A stretch of 64,000 bases of DNA from Silvania confinis (GCF_025564085.1 NZ_JAMGZJ010000073.1:62001-126000), one strand, 5' to 3'; counted from the stretch's first letter, positions 9,873-19,821 are shown. Notes: generated from the sequence alone by a model not told the origin. Numbers and translations are program-made.

Positions 9873-10738
9873 CTGGCTTTACGCAGACCAGATGCCGTGT
9901 GGCGATCCTGTAACGTCACCAGGCGCTGCATATAGGCGACATCCTTCGGTTCCAGGCAGAATGCCGCATCCACCCAGTCTTCGGTGATGTCCATTAGCTC
10001 GCTGCGCGGCAACTGCAATACCCGCTGCCGGGCGCGCAGCATGGCTCTGACACCGTTCATTTTCGGTTGTAACGTGTCGATAAAAGTCCGCGTTGCCACA
10101 TAGCCTTGTCCCGGCTCGAACAGCACGTCTACCAGCCCGTATTGCTCATGCCATTCCGCCGTATGCGACTCCCCTTTATAGATCAGCTCTTCCGCCAGCT
10201 TCATGCCTGAACGGCGGGCGACCAGCGAGTAGCCCCCCATTCCCGGAAAAAGGTTGAAGGCAATTTCCGGGAATCCTAAGCGTGCATCGCGTTGGGCAAG
10301 GATAAAATGGTGCGCCAACGCCGCTTCGAACCCGCCACCGAGCGCGCTGCCCTCGACCATCGATAGCGAAATCGCGCCGGTATCAAAGCCGCGTGAGGCG
10401 GCATGAACACAGTCCACGCAGGCGCGAGCATACGCGCGCAGCGCTTCGCGACGACCGTTCTGAATACACTCAACGAAAAAGCGCAAATCACCACCGGCGT
10501 TATACATCTCCGGCACCAGCGATCCCGTAACCCAAAAATCGACAGCAAACCCGGACTGTCGCACCAGCCACGACATATTCATGATTTCCTCGATCAACGC
10601 GTGGTTGAAGCATGGACGTGGCTGGGCACGCAGCATCATCCACACGGTGTGTCTTTCCTCCTCGTAATAGCCAGCAAGTTGGGTGAATCGTGCAGAATCG
10701 GTAAAGAGTTTACAGGTAGCCTGATTGATAATTGTCAT
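9869..10738 (-). CDS. rpfF: RpfF, DSF-type fatty-acid signal synthase (crotonase fold)
   Basis: RpfF makes diffusible-signal-factor fatty acids (cis-2-unsaturated) by dehydrating 3-hydroxyacyl-ACP and releasing the acid. The crotonase-family oxyanion region is seen at AGGDLRFF (81-88) and [11 protein letters not shown]. The two catalytic glutamates of RpfF appear as E138 (GGGFEAAL) and E158 (GFPEIAF), exactly 20 residues apart as in Xanthomonas Rpf[12 protein letters not shown] is a further family signature. The upstream ATG at 10753 has no ribosome-binding site, while AGGA lies 8 bases before the ATG at 10738 and gives 289 residues, so 10738 is preferred. It is tail to tail with rpfR, overlapping by 4 bases, and E. 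coli lacks it here. A generic enoyl-CoA hydratase is the alternative but fits less well. Confidence 0.9.
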   Translation of the reverse strand: MTIINQATCKLFTDSARFTQLAGYYEEERHTVWMMLRAQPRPCFNHALIEEIMNMSWLVRQSGFAVDFWVTGSLVPEMYNAGGDLRFFVECIQNGRREALRAYARACVDCVHAASRGFDTGAISLSMVEGSALGGGFEAALAHHFILAQRDARLGFPEIAFNLFPGMGGYSLVARRSGMKLAEELIYKGESHTAEWHEQYGLVDVLFEPGQGYVATRTFIDTLQPKMNGVRAMLRARQRVLQLPRSELMDITEDWVDAAFCLEPKDVAYMQRLVTLQDRHTASGLRKAS

Positions 10739-10931
10739 AGTCCAATTCCTCATAGAAAAAAGCGCCTTGCGCGCAGAATTAGACTAATCCACTACTAAAG
10801 CATGCTGTATAAATATGCATTAAAATATCACTTTCGTTAATGGACTTTGCTTAGCACACTTTTTCCCTTCTCTTTTGCCTTCGTTTTCTGCATCATTAAA
10901 ATTATTACCTTTACGTTTTAGGGACGAGATT

Positions 10932-11114
10932 ATGTCTGATATCGATGCACTGAAAGTGGCACAACGTATTGATACCGTGCTGGATATTCTGGTGGCAGGT
11001 GATGTGAATTCTGCGGTGCGTAATCTTGAGATATTAAAGTCAGAATTACTGTCTCAGGCTGGCGCAGAGAAAATACCTGATACCGTACAGTCTAAGGCCC
11101 CGTGGGAAGTATAA
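10932..11114 (+). CDS. yciZ: YciZ, small conserved protein
   Basis: This 60-residue hydrophilic protein has the position of E. coli yciZ, between yciT and the rpfR homolog. It is predicted to be helical, with no signal peptide, membrane segment or catalytic motif. The start at 10932 follows a GGGACGAGA stretch that can act as a ribosome-binding site. An upstream in-frame ATG at 10875 lacks one and adds a non-conserved extension. It is divergent from rpfF, with about 190 bases between them. Its function is unknown. Confidence 0.8.
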   Translation: MSDIDALKVAQRIDTVLDILVAGDVNSAVRNLEILKSELLSQAGAEKIPDTVQSKAPWEV

Positions 11115-11180
11115 ACGTCTACCCGACTCTTCTTTATGTCAGTTTTCAACTAACGGTGCTGCCGTTTTAATATGGATGCT

Positions 11181-11933
11181 ATGAACTCCCGACAACAAAT
11201 TATTCTACAGATGGTGATCGACACAGGGCGAGTGAGTGTCGTTGAGTTGGCAAAAGCAACCGGCGTGTCGGAAGTCACCATCCGCCAGGATCTCAATCTT
11301 CTGGAAAAAATGAGTTTCCTTCGCCGTGCGCACGGCTACGCTGAACCGCTGGACAGTGAAGACGTCGAAACGCGAATGATGAATAACTACGCCCTGAAGC
11401 GCGAGCTGGCAGAGTTTGCCGCGTCGCTGGTCAACAATGGCGAAACGGTCTTCATCGAGAACGGCAGTAGCAATGCCTTGCTCGCCCGCACGCTGGCAGA
11501 GCAGAAAGACGTTACCATTGTTACCGTGAGCAGCTACATCGCCCATCTGCTGAAAGAAACCCGCAGCGAAGTCATTTTGCTGGGCGGCATCTATCAGAAG
11601 AAAAGTGAAAGCATGGTTGGCCCGCTGACGCGCCAGTATGTGCAGCAGGTCCATTTCAGCAAGGCATTTATCGGCATCGACGGCTGGCAGCCCGAGACCG
11701 GCTTTACCGGCCGGGATATGATGCGTTCAGACGTGGTCAATGCGGTGCTGGAGAAAGGCTGTGAAGCGATCGTTCTGACCGACAGCTCCAAGTTTGGTGC
11801 GGTTCACCCTTACACGATGGGTCCTGTATCGCGCTTTAGCCGGGTGATCACCGACGAAGGACTGAAACAGGCGCACTGCGAGAGACTGCAACACGACGGC
11901 CTGATCGTCGATATCGTCAGCAAACCTGCCTGA
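11181..11933 (+). CDS. yciT: YciT, DeoR-family transcription regulator
   Basis: This is a DeoR-type repressor of about 250 residues. The N-terminal winged helix-turn-helix spans residues about 5-55, with the recognition part [15 protein letters not shown]. It is followed by a sugar-phosphate-sensing domain carrying the family motifs [29 protein letters not shown] and VLTDSSKFG. The E. coli protein starts at MNSRQQ, which corresponds to the ATG at 11181; an ATG three codons earlier (11172) is possible. In E. coli YciT has been linked to osmotic/acid response genes and lies beside osmB as it does here. The inducer is unknown. Confidence 0.9.
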   Translation: MNSRQQIILQMVIDTGRVSVVELAKATGVSEVTIRQDLNLLEKMSFLRRAHGYAEPLDSEDVETRMMNNYALKRELAEFAASLVNNGETVFIENGSSNALLARTLAEQKDVTIVTVSSYIAHLLKETRSEVILLGGIYQKKSESMVGPLTRQYVQQVHFSKAFIGIDGWQPETGFTGRDMMRSDVVNAVLEKGCEAIVLTDSSKFGAVHPYTMGPVSRFSRVITDEGLKQAHCERLQHDGLIVDIVSKPA

Positions 11934-12130
11934 CCCCGCCTCTACGCCCGCACCGTCGGGCGAAATCCCCCCTTATTGTCTGAGACTATTCTGAGCAATC
12001 CTTTAAGACTATTTACCTGTTGGATCAGTGATAAAGACGTAAAATTAATGTTAGCGATATAACAGGAAGTGACTATCACCTGCGTGATCTTGTTAACACC
12101 TGCGCGAACAGGTTTCATAGGAAACGGCGC

Positions 12131-12157
12131 TTAAGTATCTATTTAGATTATACTTAA
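12131..12157. repeat. Inverted repeat in the osmB upstream region
   Basis: TTAAGTAT (12131-12138) and ATACTTAA (12150-12157) form a perfect 8-bp inverted repeat with an 11-base spacer, about 45 bases before the osmB start. It is operator-like, but the binding protein is unknown. Confidence 0.4.
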
Positions 12158-12199
12158 AGTGAAATTTTCCCGTGATTCAATATTTCAGGAGAATGAATT

Positions 12200-12424
12200 A
12201 TGTCTTTTACTTTAAATAGCAAAAAAATTGCCGCTGCGTTGCTGGCGACCACATTGGTAATGTCTCTGAGCGCATGTTCTAGCTGGGATAAACGTAGCCG
12301 CAACACCGCGATTGGCGCAGGTGCGGGTGCTGTTGGTGGTGCAGTCTTAACTGACGGTAGTGCGCTGGGTACCTTGGGTGGTGCCGCAGTTGGTGGGATT
12401 ATCGGTCATCAGGTAGGCAAATAA
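12200..12424 (+). CDS. osmB: OsmB, osmotically inducible lipoprotein
   Basis: This is a small outer-membrane lipoprotein of 74 residues. The signal peptide ends in a lipobox (LSAC), so Cys26 would be lipidated and become the mature N terminus. The mature part is a glycine-zipper domain (AIGAGAGAVGGAVLTDG, then GTLGGAAVGGIIGHQVG) typical of Rick_17kDa/OsmB-type proteins. A strong AGGAG site precedes the ATG. In E. coli it is induced by osmolarity and by RpoS/Rcs; the same regulation here is inference. It converges with yciH across a shared hairpin terminator. Confidence 0.95.
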   Translation: MSFTLNSKKIAAALLATTLVMSLSACSSWDKRSRNTAIGAGAGAVGGAVLTDGSALGTLGGAAVGGIIGHQVGK

Positions 12425-12496
12425 ATACGACACTGATAGCCACTGCAGTATTTTGAGGCCCCTTAATTTCTGACCTCAACGACGCACAAGAACGTT

Positions 12497-12525
12497 AAGC
12501 CACGGTTCAGACCGTGGCTTATTTA
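12497..12525. terminator. Bidirectional terminator between osmB and yciH
   Basis: A 9-bp perfect stem, AAGCCACGG with CCGTGGCTT (12497-12520), is followed on the plus strand by an AT-rich tail, ATTTATTT. It ends osmB, and its other face could act on yciH transcripts. Confidence 0.6.
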
Positions 12526-12527
12526 TT

Positions 12528-12854
12528 TCAGCCGCCCGCTAACTTCACTTTCATCCCTTTCGCTTCCAGCAGGGATTTGATCAGGTCGCGTTTATCGCCC
12601 TGAATCTCAATGATGCCGTCCTTAACCGACCCGCCGCAGCCGCACTTCTTCTTCAGCTCAGCTGCAATCAGCACCAGCGTGGCGTCGTCGGCATCAATGC
12701 CCGTCACCAGACAAACACCCTTCCCTTTGCGCCCGCTTGTCTGGCGCTGAATGCGCACAATACCGTCGCCCTTTGGACGCTCTGCGGTCTCTTTTGGTTC
12801 ATCGATCCGTCCGGTATCGGTCGAGTAGACCAGGCGGCTATTATTGTCGCGCAT
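12528..12854 (-). CDS. yciH: YciH, SUI1/eIF1-like protein
   Basis: This 108-residue protein has the SUI1 (eIF1) fold. The basic region RQTSGRKGKGVCLVTGI and the segment LAAELKKKCGCGGSVKDG are typical. In E. coli YciH can discriminate start codons in vitro and has been reported to act as a translation inhibitor under stress. It is cytoplasmic. Its ATG shares one base with the pyrF stop (TAATG), so it is the second gene of a pyrF-yciH operon, as in E. coli. Confidence 0.93.
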   Translation of the reverse strand: MRDNNSRLVYSTDTGRIDEPKETAERPKGDGIVRIQRQTSGRKGKGVCLVTGIDADDATLVLIAAELKKKCGCGGSVKDGIIEIQGDKRDLIKSLLEAKGMKVKLAGG

Positions 12855-13588
12855 TACGCCCCCTTAAGTGATGCGTTGATGGCTTTCAGGGTGTTCGCCG
12901 GATCGGCAGACTGGGTCACCGGGCGTCCAATAACCATATAGTCCACGCCGGCCGCAAGCGCCTGCTCAGGGGTCATAATACGGCGCTGATCGCCTGCTTC
13001 ACTGCCCTGCGGGCGGATACCCGGCGTCACCAGCTTGAAGTCCTGGCCGATGGCGCTTTTAAAACGAACGGCTTCCTGGGCAGAACACACCACCCCGTCG
13101 AGGCCGCAGCTGTGGGTCAATCGCGCCAGCCGTTCAGCATGTTCGGCAGGTGACAGTGTCACACCCAAATCCAATAAGTCACTGGCTTCCATGCTGGTGA
13201 GCACGGTGACAGCAATCAACAAAGGGGCATCTTTACCAAAAGGCACTAAGGCTTCACGCGCGGCGGTCATCATGCGTGCCCCACCCGACGCATGGACGTT
13301 AACCATCCAAACACCCAGCTCGGCCGCTGCGGCGACTGCATGGGCGGTGGTATTAGGAATATCGTGGAATTTCAGGTCGAGAAACACGTCAAAACCGCGC
13401 TGCTGCATATCGCGGACGATTTGCGGCCCAAACAAGGTGAACATCTCTTTACCGATTTTCAGGCGACAGTCGCGCGGATCGATACGATCGACGAACGCCA
13501 GGGCGTTATCGCGATTGTTGTAATCCAGGGCAACAACAACAGGAGATTCAGTAACTACGCGGGAAGATGATGTTGCTACAGACGTCAT
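12854..13588 (-). CDS. pyrF: PyrF, orotidine 5'-phosphate decarboxylase
   Basis: PyrF converts OMP to UMP, the last step of de novo pyrimidine synthesis. The 244-residue TIM-barrel protein has the catalytic [10 protein letters not shown] motif, with the Lys-Asp pair, and the phosphate-binding [12 protein letters not shown] segment near the C terminus. An AGGTCCGG stretch precedes the ATG. It heads an operon with yciH. The 183-base gap to lapB upstream lacks a clear terminator but is AT-rich just after the lapB stop. Confidence 0.97.
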   Translation of the reverse strand: MTSVATSSSRVVTESPVVVALDYNNRDNALAFVDRIDPRDCRLKIGKEMFTLFGPQIVRDMQQRGFDVFLDLKFHDIPNTTAHAVAAAAELGVWMVNVHASGGARMMTAAREALVPFGKDAPLLIAVTVLTSMEASDLLDLGVTLSPAEHAERLARLTHSCGLDGVVCSAQEAVRFKSAIGQDFKLVTPGIRPQGSEAGDQRRIMTPEQALAAGVDYMVIGRPVTQSADPANTLKAINASLKGA

Positions 13589-13771
13589 GACCGGACCTTC
13601 TCGTCGATGAGCGCCGCGTCGGCGCGGGAGTGATAAACGGCGTGCATTCTACCTGCGGATCAGCAAAATTAACAGGTCCGATTTTTATTCCTGCCAGGCG
13701 AGAAACCGCACCGTACCATCATGACGAACAAACCATAAGTATGTTGTAACTAAAATGGGAATTTTTTTAAA

Positions 13772-14941
13772 TTACTGTCCATCGAGGCCGCGAATCGGCT
13801 TGATGGTGGACCACGCCCGGCAGGACGGACAGTGCCAGTACAGGGTATACGCGGTGAAGCCACACTTCTGGCAGCGATAGCGCGGCTTACTGCGCACTTG
13901 CTCACCCACCATGTCGCGCAACACCATCAGGCTCTCTTTGGCGCGCCCTTCTTCGGCATCGTGCAGGTGATAATCCATCAGCTTATGGAAGACACGCATG
14001 GTTGGATGACGCTGCAGCTGGCGGGTAATATAGACCTGTGCGGTGTCGCTGCCTTCGTGTTCCTGAACGACGTCGGCCAGCATCAGCTCCGCCATCGCGC
14101 CGGTGTTCTGCTCCACGCAACGGCGCAGGAAAGCGACCCACTCATCGGGTTTGCCCAACTGCTGATAGCAGGTTTGCAGCATTTCCAGCGTTTCGCTGAC
14201 CAGCTCTTTATCCTGGTCAATCACCCGGAGCAGGCTTTCCACCGCTTTTTGATACTCGCCGTTGGCCATGAAGACGCGCCCCATCATGATGGAGATACGC
14301 GCGCTGCTGCGATCGGCGGCGGCGCCCTTCTTCAACAGGGCCATGGCTTTATCCATATCGTCGTTGCCCATCTGCTGGAGCGCCAGCTCACAGTAGAAAT
14401 GGGCAATTTCGCCACGCTGCTTGTCTTTACCCAGCTTCACCAGCCGCTCGGCAACGTCGATGGCTTTCTGCCAGTCGCTGGTCGCCTGATAAATTTGCAG
14501 GAGCTGTTGCAGGGCGCTAACGCGAAAATCGGTTTCATCCACCAACTGGTTAAACATGTCTTCGGCGCGATCGTACAGCCCTGCGGCCATATAGTCGCGG
14601 CCGAGCTGCTGCACAGCCAAAAGGCGCTGTTCATAGGTTAATGACGCGCTTTCCATTAAGGTCTGATGAATACGGATAGCGCGATCAACTTCACCGCGCG
14701 AACGGAACAGGTTGCCGAGGGTAAGATGGGCCTCAACGGTTCCGGTATCCTCTTTTAGCATCTCGAGGAACAGGTCTACCGCTTTATCCTGTTGGTTGCT
14801 CAGGAGGAAGTTCACCCCGGTAACGTAGTCACGCGAGAGACGGTTCGCTTCATCCTGTTTTGTTTGTTGCGCACTTCTGCGACCCATATACCAGCCATAG
14901 GCTGCGGCGACAGGCAAAAGCAGAAACAACAACTCCAGCAT
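13772..14941 (-). CDS. lapB: LapB (YciM), LPS assembly regulator
   Basis: LapB is an inner-membrane-anchored cytoplasmic protein that couples LPS synthesis to export and promotes FtsH-mediated degradation of LpxC. The 389 residues match the E. coli length. An N-terminal membrane helix (about 2-19) is followed by TPR repeats over residues about 35-330. The C-terminal rubredoxin-type metal-binding module shows two Cys pairs (CQKCG and CPSC). It lies 6 bases after lapA in one operon. It is essential in E. coli under most conditions. Confidence 0.97.
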   Translation of the reverse strand: MLELLFLLLPVAAAYGWYMGRRSAQQTKQDEANRLSRDYVTGVNFLLSNQQDKAVDLFLEMLKEDTGTVEAHLTLGNLFRSRGEVDRAIRIHQTLMESASLTYEQRLLAVQQLGRDYMAAGLYDRAEDMFNQLVDETDFRVSALQQLLQIYQATSDWQKAIDVAERLVKLGKDKQRGEIAHFYCELALQQMGNDDMDKAMALLKKGAAADRSSARISIMMGRVFMANGEYQKAVESLLRVIDQDKELVSETLEMLQTCYQQLGKPDEWVAFLRRCVEQNTGAMAELMLADVVQEHEGSDTAQVYITRQLQRHPTMRVFHKLMDYHLHDAEEGRAKESLMVLRDMVGEQVRSKPRYRCQKCGFTAYTLYWHCPSCRAWSTIKPIRGLDGQ

Positions 14942-14947
14942 CTTCGA

Positions 14948-15256
14948 TTATTCCTTCGTTACCGGCACACTTGAACTTACCGGAACGTCGGTCGTGGGCG
15001 CAATTTGATATTCAAGACGTTTGATTTTACGTTCGGCGCGGGCAAGTGATACCCGGACTTTAAGCCAGAACAGGCCGCAAATTAGCCAGCCGATAACAAA
15101 CCCCGCGGCGAATAATACCGCCAACAGGCTGGAAATGCGGTACTCGCCCTGTGCCAGCAGGTAATTAAACGTAACCTGTTGATCGTTTTGCGCACCTAAT
15201 GTGACTGAAATGACAAAAATCGCCAACACCAGTAAGAAAATGAGTAGATATTTCAC
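14948..15256 (-). CDS. lapA: LapA (YciS), inner-membrane LPS assembly protein
   Basis: This 102-residue protein has two membrane helices (residues about 2-20 and 42-66), then a basic amphipathic segment (RVSLARAERKIKRLEYQI) and a proline/serine-rich tail. It is the conserved partner of LapB (DUF1049 family). The start codon is GTG at 15256, preceded by an AAGGGAAG ribosome-binding stretch; E. coli uses ATG at this place. LapB follows after a 6-base gap. In E. coli the operon responds to heat stress, which cannot be judged here. Confidence 0.93.
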   Translation of the reverse strand: MKYLLIFLLVLAIFVISVTLGAQNDQQVTFNYLLAQGEYRISSLLAVLFAAGFVIGWLICGLFWLKVRVSLARAERKIKRLEYQIAPTTDVPVSSSVPVTKE

Positions 15257-15407
15257 ATTACTTCCCTTTATGTGGTTTGAGCGAATAAAGAGTGTTCAAC
15301 ATAGCGTAACCAGCCCTATAAATTACCATTTTCAAGGCGGCCGCGATACGGAAAAAGCGTCGCGCCCGCCTTAGATCTACGGCTTAATATGATAATTTCA
15401 ACCTCGG

Positions 15408-16172
15408 TCAGCTTTCTTCCTCGCGGTTGGCTATTTCCCGGTTCTCTTCTGCAGGCGGCGTCAGCGGCCCACAGACGCGTTGAGCAAGCCAGGTCGCGAG
15501 CGTCACCAGCAGCCAGGCTATCAGAGTGGCGACAATCAAATCCCGCGGCCAGTGCATCCCCAGCAGTAAACGACTCCCCATCACCCCTGTCGCCCATACC
15601 AGCAGCACGGCGATAGTCAGGGTGCGTCGGCGTGGCCAAAGCAGCCCGACGCCCAGCAGCGCCCAGCTTGCGGCAAACATGGTGTGCCCGGACGGGAAGG
15701 CAAATCCGGTCTCTTTCTGCCAGTGCTTACGTAAAAAAGGCGGAACATTCTGTTGTTCAATAAGCTGTTCTTTCACCAACTCACCGCGCGCCTTACGCTT
15801 TAAATTGTAGAAGTCGGTGACCGGAACATGGTGCGTTTTTTCCAGCCAGACGACAAAAGGTCGCGGCTCCTGAACGCGATCCTTGACCCAGGACTTAACG
15901 CCCTGGCCAATCAGGATCGCCGCGCCGAGAATGGCGAACAGCATGATGGCGGCGCGCAGGCGAAAGCGCAGGCACCACAAAAACCAGCCGCACAGTAACG
16001 TGTGCGTGATGATCCCCCAGGGCTGGGTGACCGTTTCGGTTATCCAGAACAGCGCTTTTAGCCATCCACTGTTAGCTCCTGGCTGCCACTGCCAGCCCGA
16101 GATCCAGACGGCTGCGGGCATGATGAGCAAGATCCCCGCACCAACCGCCGTGCGGCGGGCAATATTAAGCAT
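15408..16172 (-). CDS. pgpB: PgpB, phosphatidylglycerophosphatase B / undecaprenyl-diphosphate phosphatase
   Basis: PgpB is an inner-membrane PAP2-family phosphatase acting on phosphatidylglycerol phosphate and undecaprenyl diphosphate at the periplasmic face. The three PAP2 motifs are present: KDRVQEPRPF, PSGHTMFAASWA and SRLLLGMHWPRDL, with the catalytic histidines in the last two. Six membrane segments are expected. The ATG at 16172 has an AAAGGAG site 6 bases before it and gives the family length of 254 residues. An upstream ATG at 16205 adds 11 non-conserved residues, so it was not chosen. Confidence 0.95.
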   Translation of the reverse strand: MLNIARRTAVGAGILLIMPAAVWISGWQWQPGANSGWLKALFWITETVTQPWGIITHTLLCGWFLWCLRFRLRAAIMLFAILGAAILIGQGVKSWVKDRVQEPRPFVVWLEKTHHVPVTDFYNLKRKARGELVKEQLIEQQNVPPFLRKHWQKETGFAFPSGHTMFAASWALLGVGLLWPRRRTLTIAVLLVWATGVMGSRLLLGMHWPRDLIVATLIAWLLVTLATWLAQRVCGPLTPPAEENREIANREEES

Positions 16173-16368
16173 GTCGTCTCCTTTTTCGATAAGCCTCACA
16201 ATCATAACCGAAAATTAACATCAGGGTAAAAATGTCGGATTGTGCGTTTAACGTTCGTATAGGTGGGCGTAACTAGGTGAACCCGCGCGGCTTGTGGCAA
16301 AATAAGAGGATACCGACAGCCAAACAGGCGAAAGACACCCCGCGTGTCAGCATTTTCTGGAGAATCAC

Positions 16369-16959
16369 ATGCAGCTTAAACGTGTGGCAGAAGCCAATCT
16401 GCCAACCCCATGGGGCGATTTCCTGATGGTGGGTTTTGAAGAACTGGCAACCGGGCAGGACCATGTGGCGTTAGTGTTCGGCGATACGTCCGGGCAGATG
16501 CCGGTTCTGGCTCGCGTTCACTCTGAGTGCCTGACGGGTGATGCGCTGTTTAGCCTGCGCTGTGATTGCGGTTTTCAACTGGAAGCAGCCCTCTCGCACA
16601 TCGCTGAAGAGGGTCGCGGCATCCTGCTGTATCACCGCCAGGAAGGTCGTAATATCGGCTTGCTGAATAAGATCCGTGCCTATGCTCTGCAGGATCAAGG
16701 GTATGACACCGTCGAAGCTAACCATCAGTTAGGCTTTGCTGCCGATGAGCGTGATTTCACCCTGTGTGCGGATATGTTCAAGCTGCTGGGTGTGAATGAA
16801 GTGCGTCTGCTGACCAATAACCCACGCAAGGTCGAGATCCTGACCGAGGCGGGCATTAACATCGTTGAGCGCGTACCGCTGATCGTGGGCCGTAATCCGA
16901 AAAACGCGCACTACCTGGATACCAAAGCAGCGAAGCTCGGGCATCTGCTGAGCGAGTAA
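16369..16959 (+). CDS. ribA: RibA, GTP cyclohydrolase II
   Basis: RibA opens the imidazole ring of GTP, the first committed step of riboflavin synthesis. The 196-residue protein has the zinc-binding cysteines in [19 protein letters not shown] (one Cys, then the C-x-C pair). The catalytic and GTP-binding segment [19 protein letters not shown] and the C-terminal NNPRKVEIL motif are also present. It is divergent from pgpB and converges with acnA. In E. coli it belongs to the SoxRS regulon; no sox box was identified by eye. Confidence 0.97.
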   Translation: MQLKRVAEANLPTPWGDFLMVGFEELATGQDHVALVFGDTSGQMPVLARVHSECLTGDALFSLRCDCGFQLEAALSHIAEEGRGILLYHRQEGRNIGLLNKIRAYALQDQGYDTVEANHQLGFAADERDFTLCADMFKLLGVNEVRLLTNNPRKVEILTEAGINIVERVPLIVGRNPKNAHYLDTKAAKLGHLLSE

Positions 16960-16968
16960 ACGCGTTAG

Positions 16969-16998
16969 GCCCGGCGACGACAGGCTCGCCGGGCAGTT
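16969..16998. terminator. REP-like hairpin between ribA and acnA
   Basis: GCCCGGCGA (16969-16977) pairs with TCGCCGGGC (16986-16994), followed by AGTTTT. The GCCCGGC core resembles enterobacterial REP palindromes. Its position between convergent genes fits a role in transcript-end formation. Confidence 0.5.
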
Positions 16999-17007
16999 TT
17001 ACCCGCA

Positions 17008-19683
17008 TTAATTCAGCATATTACGAATCACGTAGTGCAGTATGCCGTCGTTCTGGTAGTACGTTAGCTCTGTAGCCGTGTCGATGCGGCAGCGACAGTC
17101 CAGCATCTCGATTTGCCCATCCGCGCGCGTCAGTTTGACCGGTACGGTGGCACCCGGCGTCAGGTTCTGCAGATCCGCCACATCAATACGTTCCTCCCCC
17201 GACAGCCCCAGCGTTTTACGCGATGCCCCCAGCGGAAACTCAAGCGGCAAAATCCCCATTCCGATCAGATTTGACCGGTGGATACGCTCAAAGGATTCGG
17301 CGATCACCACCCTTACCCCCAGCAACCTGGGTCCTTTGGCCGCCCAGTCGCGACTGGAGCCTGAGCCATACTCTTTCCCGGCAATAACCGCCAGCGGCAC
17401 ACCCGCCTGCTGATATTTCATGGCGGCGTCATAGATCGAGACCACCTCGGTACCCGGTAGATAGCGGGTCATCCCGCCCTCGATGCCGGGGACCATCTCA
17501 TTGCGGATACGGATGTTGGCGAAAGTGCCGCGCATCATCACCTCGTGGTTACCACGCCGCGAACCGTAGGAGTTAAAATCGCGGCGCTCCACGCCACGCC
17601 CTTGCAGATAGCGCCCTGCCGGACTGTCCGCTTTGATGCTCCCCGCCGGGGAGATATGGTCGGTAGTGACCGAGTCGCCGAGGATGGCCAGCACCCGCGC
17701 GCCGTGAATGTCTTCCAGCGGTTTAGGCTGCGCCTGCATCTCGTCGAAGAACGGCGACAGGCGAATATAGGTGGAATCATCCTGCCAGCTGTAAGTGTCT
17801 GAGCGCGCAACGTCGATAGATTTCCACTCCGGTGTACCTTCAAACACTTCGGCATACTCTTTGCGGAACATGTCGGTGGAAACCTTCTCAACCGCACGGG
17901 CGATCTCCTGCGCCGACGGCCAGATATCTTTCAGATAAACCGGATCGCCTTTGCGGTCCTGTCCCAGCGGGTCGGTCGCCAGATTGATGTTCATGTTCCC
18001 GGCCAGCGCATAGGCCACCACCAGCGGCGGTGAGGCCAGCCAGTTGGTTTTGACCAGCGGATGAATACGCCCTTCAAAGTTACGGTTGCCCGACAACACC
18101 GCCCCGACCGTTAAATCGCCCTGCTTGATGGCGGTTTCGATCGGGTCGGGAAGTGGCCCTGAGTTGCCGATACAGGTGGTACAGCCGTAACCCACGAGGT
18201 TAAAGCCCAGCTCATCCAGATACGGCGTGAGCCTGGCCTGCGCCAGATAGTCCGACACCACTTTCGATCCCGGTGCCAGCGAGGCTTTTACCCACGGCTG
18301 GCGTTTTAATCCAAGGGTGACGGCTTTTTTCGCCAGCAGCCCCGCCGCCATCAACACGCTCGGGTTGGAGGTATTGGTGCAGGAGGTGATCGCCGCGATC
18401 ACCACGGCGCCGTCCGGCAGTTGATACGAGTGCCCGTTCATCACGTAATCAATCGGTCGCCGATCTTTCTGCGCGCTGTTGACCTCCAGCTCATTGCTGG
18501 CAGCAAACGCCTTCGGCACATCACCTAACGCCACACGATCCTGGGGACGTTTAGGCCCGGCAAGACTGGCTTCCACGATGCCCATATCCAGCTCGAGGGT
18601 ACTGGTAAAGACTGGTTCATCCCCGGTATTTCGCCACATCCCCTGTGCTTTAGCATACGCTTCTACCAGCGCAACCTGTTCGCTGCTGCGCCCGCTGAGA
18701 CGCATATAATCCAGCGTTACGCCGTCAATCGGGAAAAAGCCGCAGGTCGCGCCATACTCGGGCGCCATATTGGCGATGGTGGCCCGGTCAGCCAGCGGCA
18801 GGGAGTCGAGCCCGTCGCCGTAGAATTCAACAAATTTACCCACCACGCCGTGCTTACGCAGCATCTGGGTGACGGTTAAGACCAGATCCGTGGCAGTAAT
18901 GCCTTCGTTCAGTTTGCCCGTCAGTTTAAATCCGACCACATCGGGGATCAGCATCGATACCGGCTGACCCAACATCGCGGCCTCTGCCTCAATCCCACCG
19001 ACACCCCAACCCAACACGCCAAGCCCGTTGATCATGGTAGTGTGCGAGTCGGTACCCACCAACGTGTCCGGGTAGGCAACCCACTCTTTACCCTGTAGCT
19101 CGCTCCACACCGCTTTGCCAAGGTATTCCAGATTAACCTGGTGACAAATGCCGGTGCCGGGCGGCACAACGCTGAAACGGCTGAACGCCTGCTGGCCCCA
19201 CTTCAGAAACACGTAGCGCTCGTGGTTACGCTCCATCTCCAGGCGCACGTTTTCTTCAAACGCGTCCTCATCACCAAAGTGGTCTACGGTCACCGAATGG
19301 TCAATAACGAGATCGACGGGGGAAAGTGGATTCACTTTGGCGGTATCGCCGCCGAGGCGTTTGACGGCTTCACGCATCGCCGCCAGATCCACCACGGCCG
19401 GGACGCCGGTGAAATCCTGCATCAGCACCCTGGCCGGACGATAGGCGATTTCGCGGTCGGCATGGGCATTCTGCAGCCACCCCGCCAGCGCGTGGATATC
19501 CTCCGCCGTCACCGAGTCGCCATCCTGCCAGCGCAGGAGATTTTCCAGTAGCACTTTAAGTGATTTGGGGAGACGCGTGATGTCCCCAAGCTCCCTGGCG
19601 GCCAGCGGCAAGCTGTAGTAGTGGTAGGTTTTGTTCTCAGCCTGCAATGTGTCCTTACTGGCTTCGCGTAAGGTTAACGACAT
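17008..19683 (-). CDS. acnA: AcnA, aconitate hydratase A
   Basis: AcnA interconverts citrate and isocitrate in the TCA cycle and is the stress/stationary-phase aconitase of enterics. The 891 residues match E. coli AcnA. The [4Fe-4S] cluster ligands are one cysteine in [11 protein letters not shown] and two in [10 protein letters not shown]. The C-terminal swivel domain has the active-site motif [13 protein letters not shown]. The start is ATG with an AGGAGG site. In E. coli it is controlled by SoxRS, CRP, ArcA and Fur, and the apo-protein binds mRNA; none of this can be read from the sequence here. Confidence 0.98.
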   Translation of the reverse strand: MSLTLREASKDTLQAENKTYHYYSLPLAARELGDITRLPKSLKVLLENLLRWQDGDSVTAEDIHALAGWLQNAHADREIAYRPARVLMQDFTGVPAVVDLAAMREAVKRLGGDTAKVNPLSPVDLVIDHSVTVDHFGDEDAFEENVRLEMERNHERYVFLKWGQQAFSRFSVVPPGTGICHQVNLEYLGKAVWSELQGKEWVAYPDTLVGTDSHTTMINGLGVLGWGVGGIEAEAAMLGQPVSMLIPDVVGFKLTGKLNEGITATDLVLTVTQMLRKHGVVGKFVEFYGDGLDSLPLADRATIANMAPEYGATCGFFPIDGVTLDYMRLSGRSSEQVALVEAYAKAQGMWRNTGDEPVFTSTLELDMGIVEASLAGPKRPQDRVALGDVPKAFAASNELEVNSAQKDRRPIDYVMNGHSYQLPDGAVVIAAITSCTNTSNPSVLMAAGLLAKKAVTLGLKRQPWVKASLAPGSKVVSDYLAQARLTPYLDELGFNLVGYGCTTCIGNSGPLPDPIETAIKQGDLTVGAVLSGNRNFEGRIHPLVKTNWLASPPLVVAYALAGNMNINLATDPLGQDRKGDPVYLKDIWPSAQEIARAVEKVSTDMFRKEYAEVFEGTPEWKSIDVARSDTYSWQDDSTYIRLSPFFDEMQAQPKPLEDIHGARVLAILGDSVTTDHISPAGSIKADSPAGRYLQGRGVERRDFNSYGSRRGNHEVMMRGTFANIRIRNEMVPGIEGGMTRYLPGTEVVSIYDAAMKYQQAGVPLAVIAGKEYGSGSSRDWAAKGPRLLGVRVVIAESFERIHRSNLIGMGILPLEFPLGASRKTLGLSGEERIDVADLQNLTPGATVPVKLTRADGQIEMLDCRCRIDTATELTYYQNDGILHYVIRNMLN

Positions 19684-19821
19684 AAGCTCCTCCTTAATTA
19701 CCGGGATTGCGATACCCCGACGTTTACCGGGGTCGTAATTAAAGATAACACATCATAGCTGTAACGATTTGATAACAACCCGAATTGATAAATGCGCAGG
19801 AGAAAAGCGGGACGTGAAAAC

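Noticed and set aside
16963-16998. Possible mobile element from the REP-like palindrome between ribA and acnA
   Set aside because: Only a single palindrome is present, with no transposase, target duplication or second unit nearby. It is better read as a transcript-end structure.
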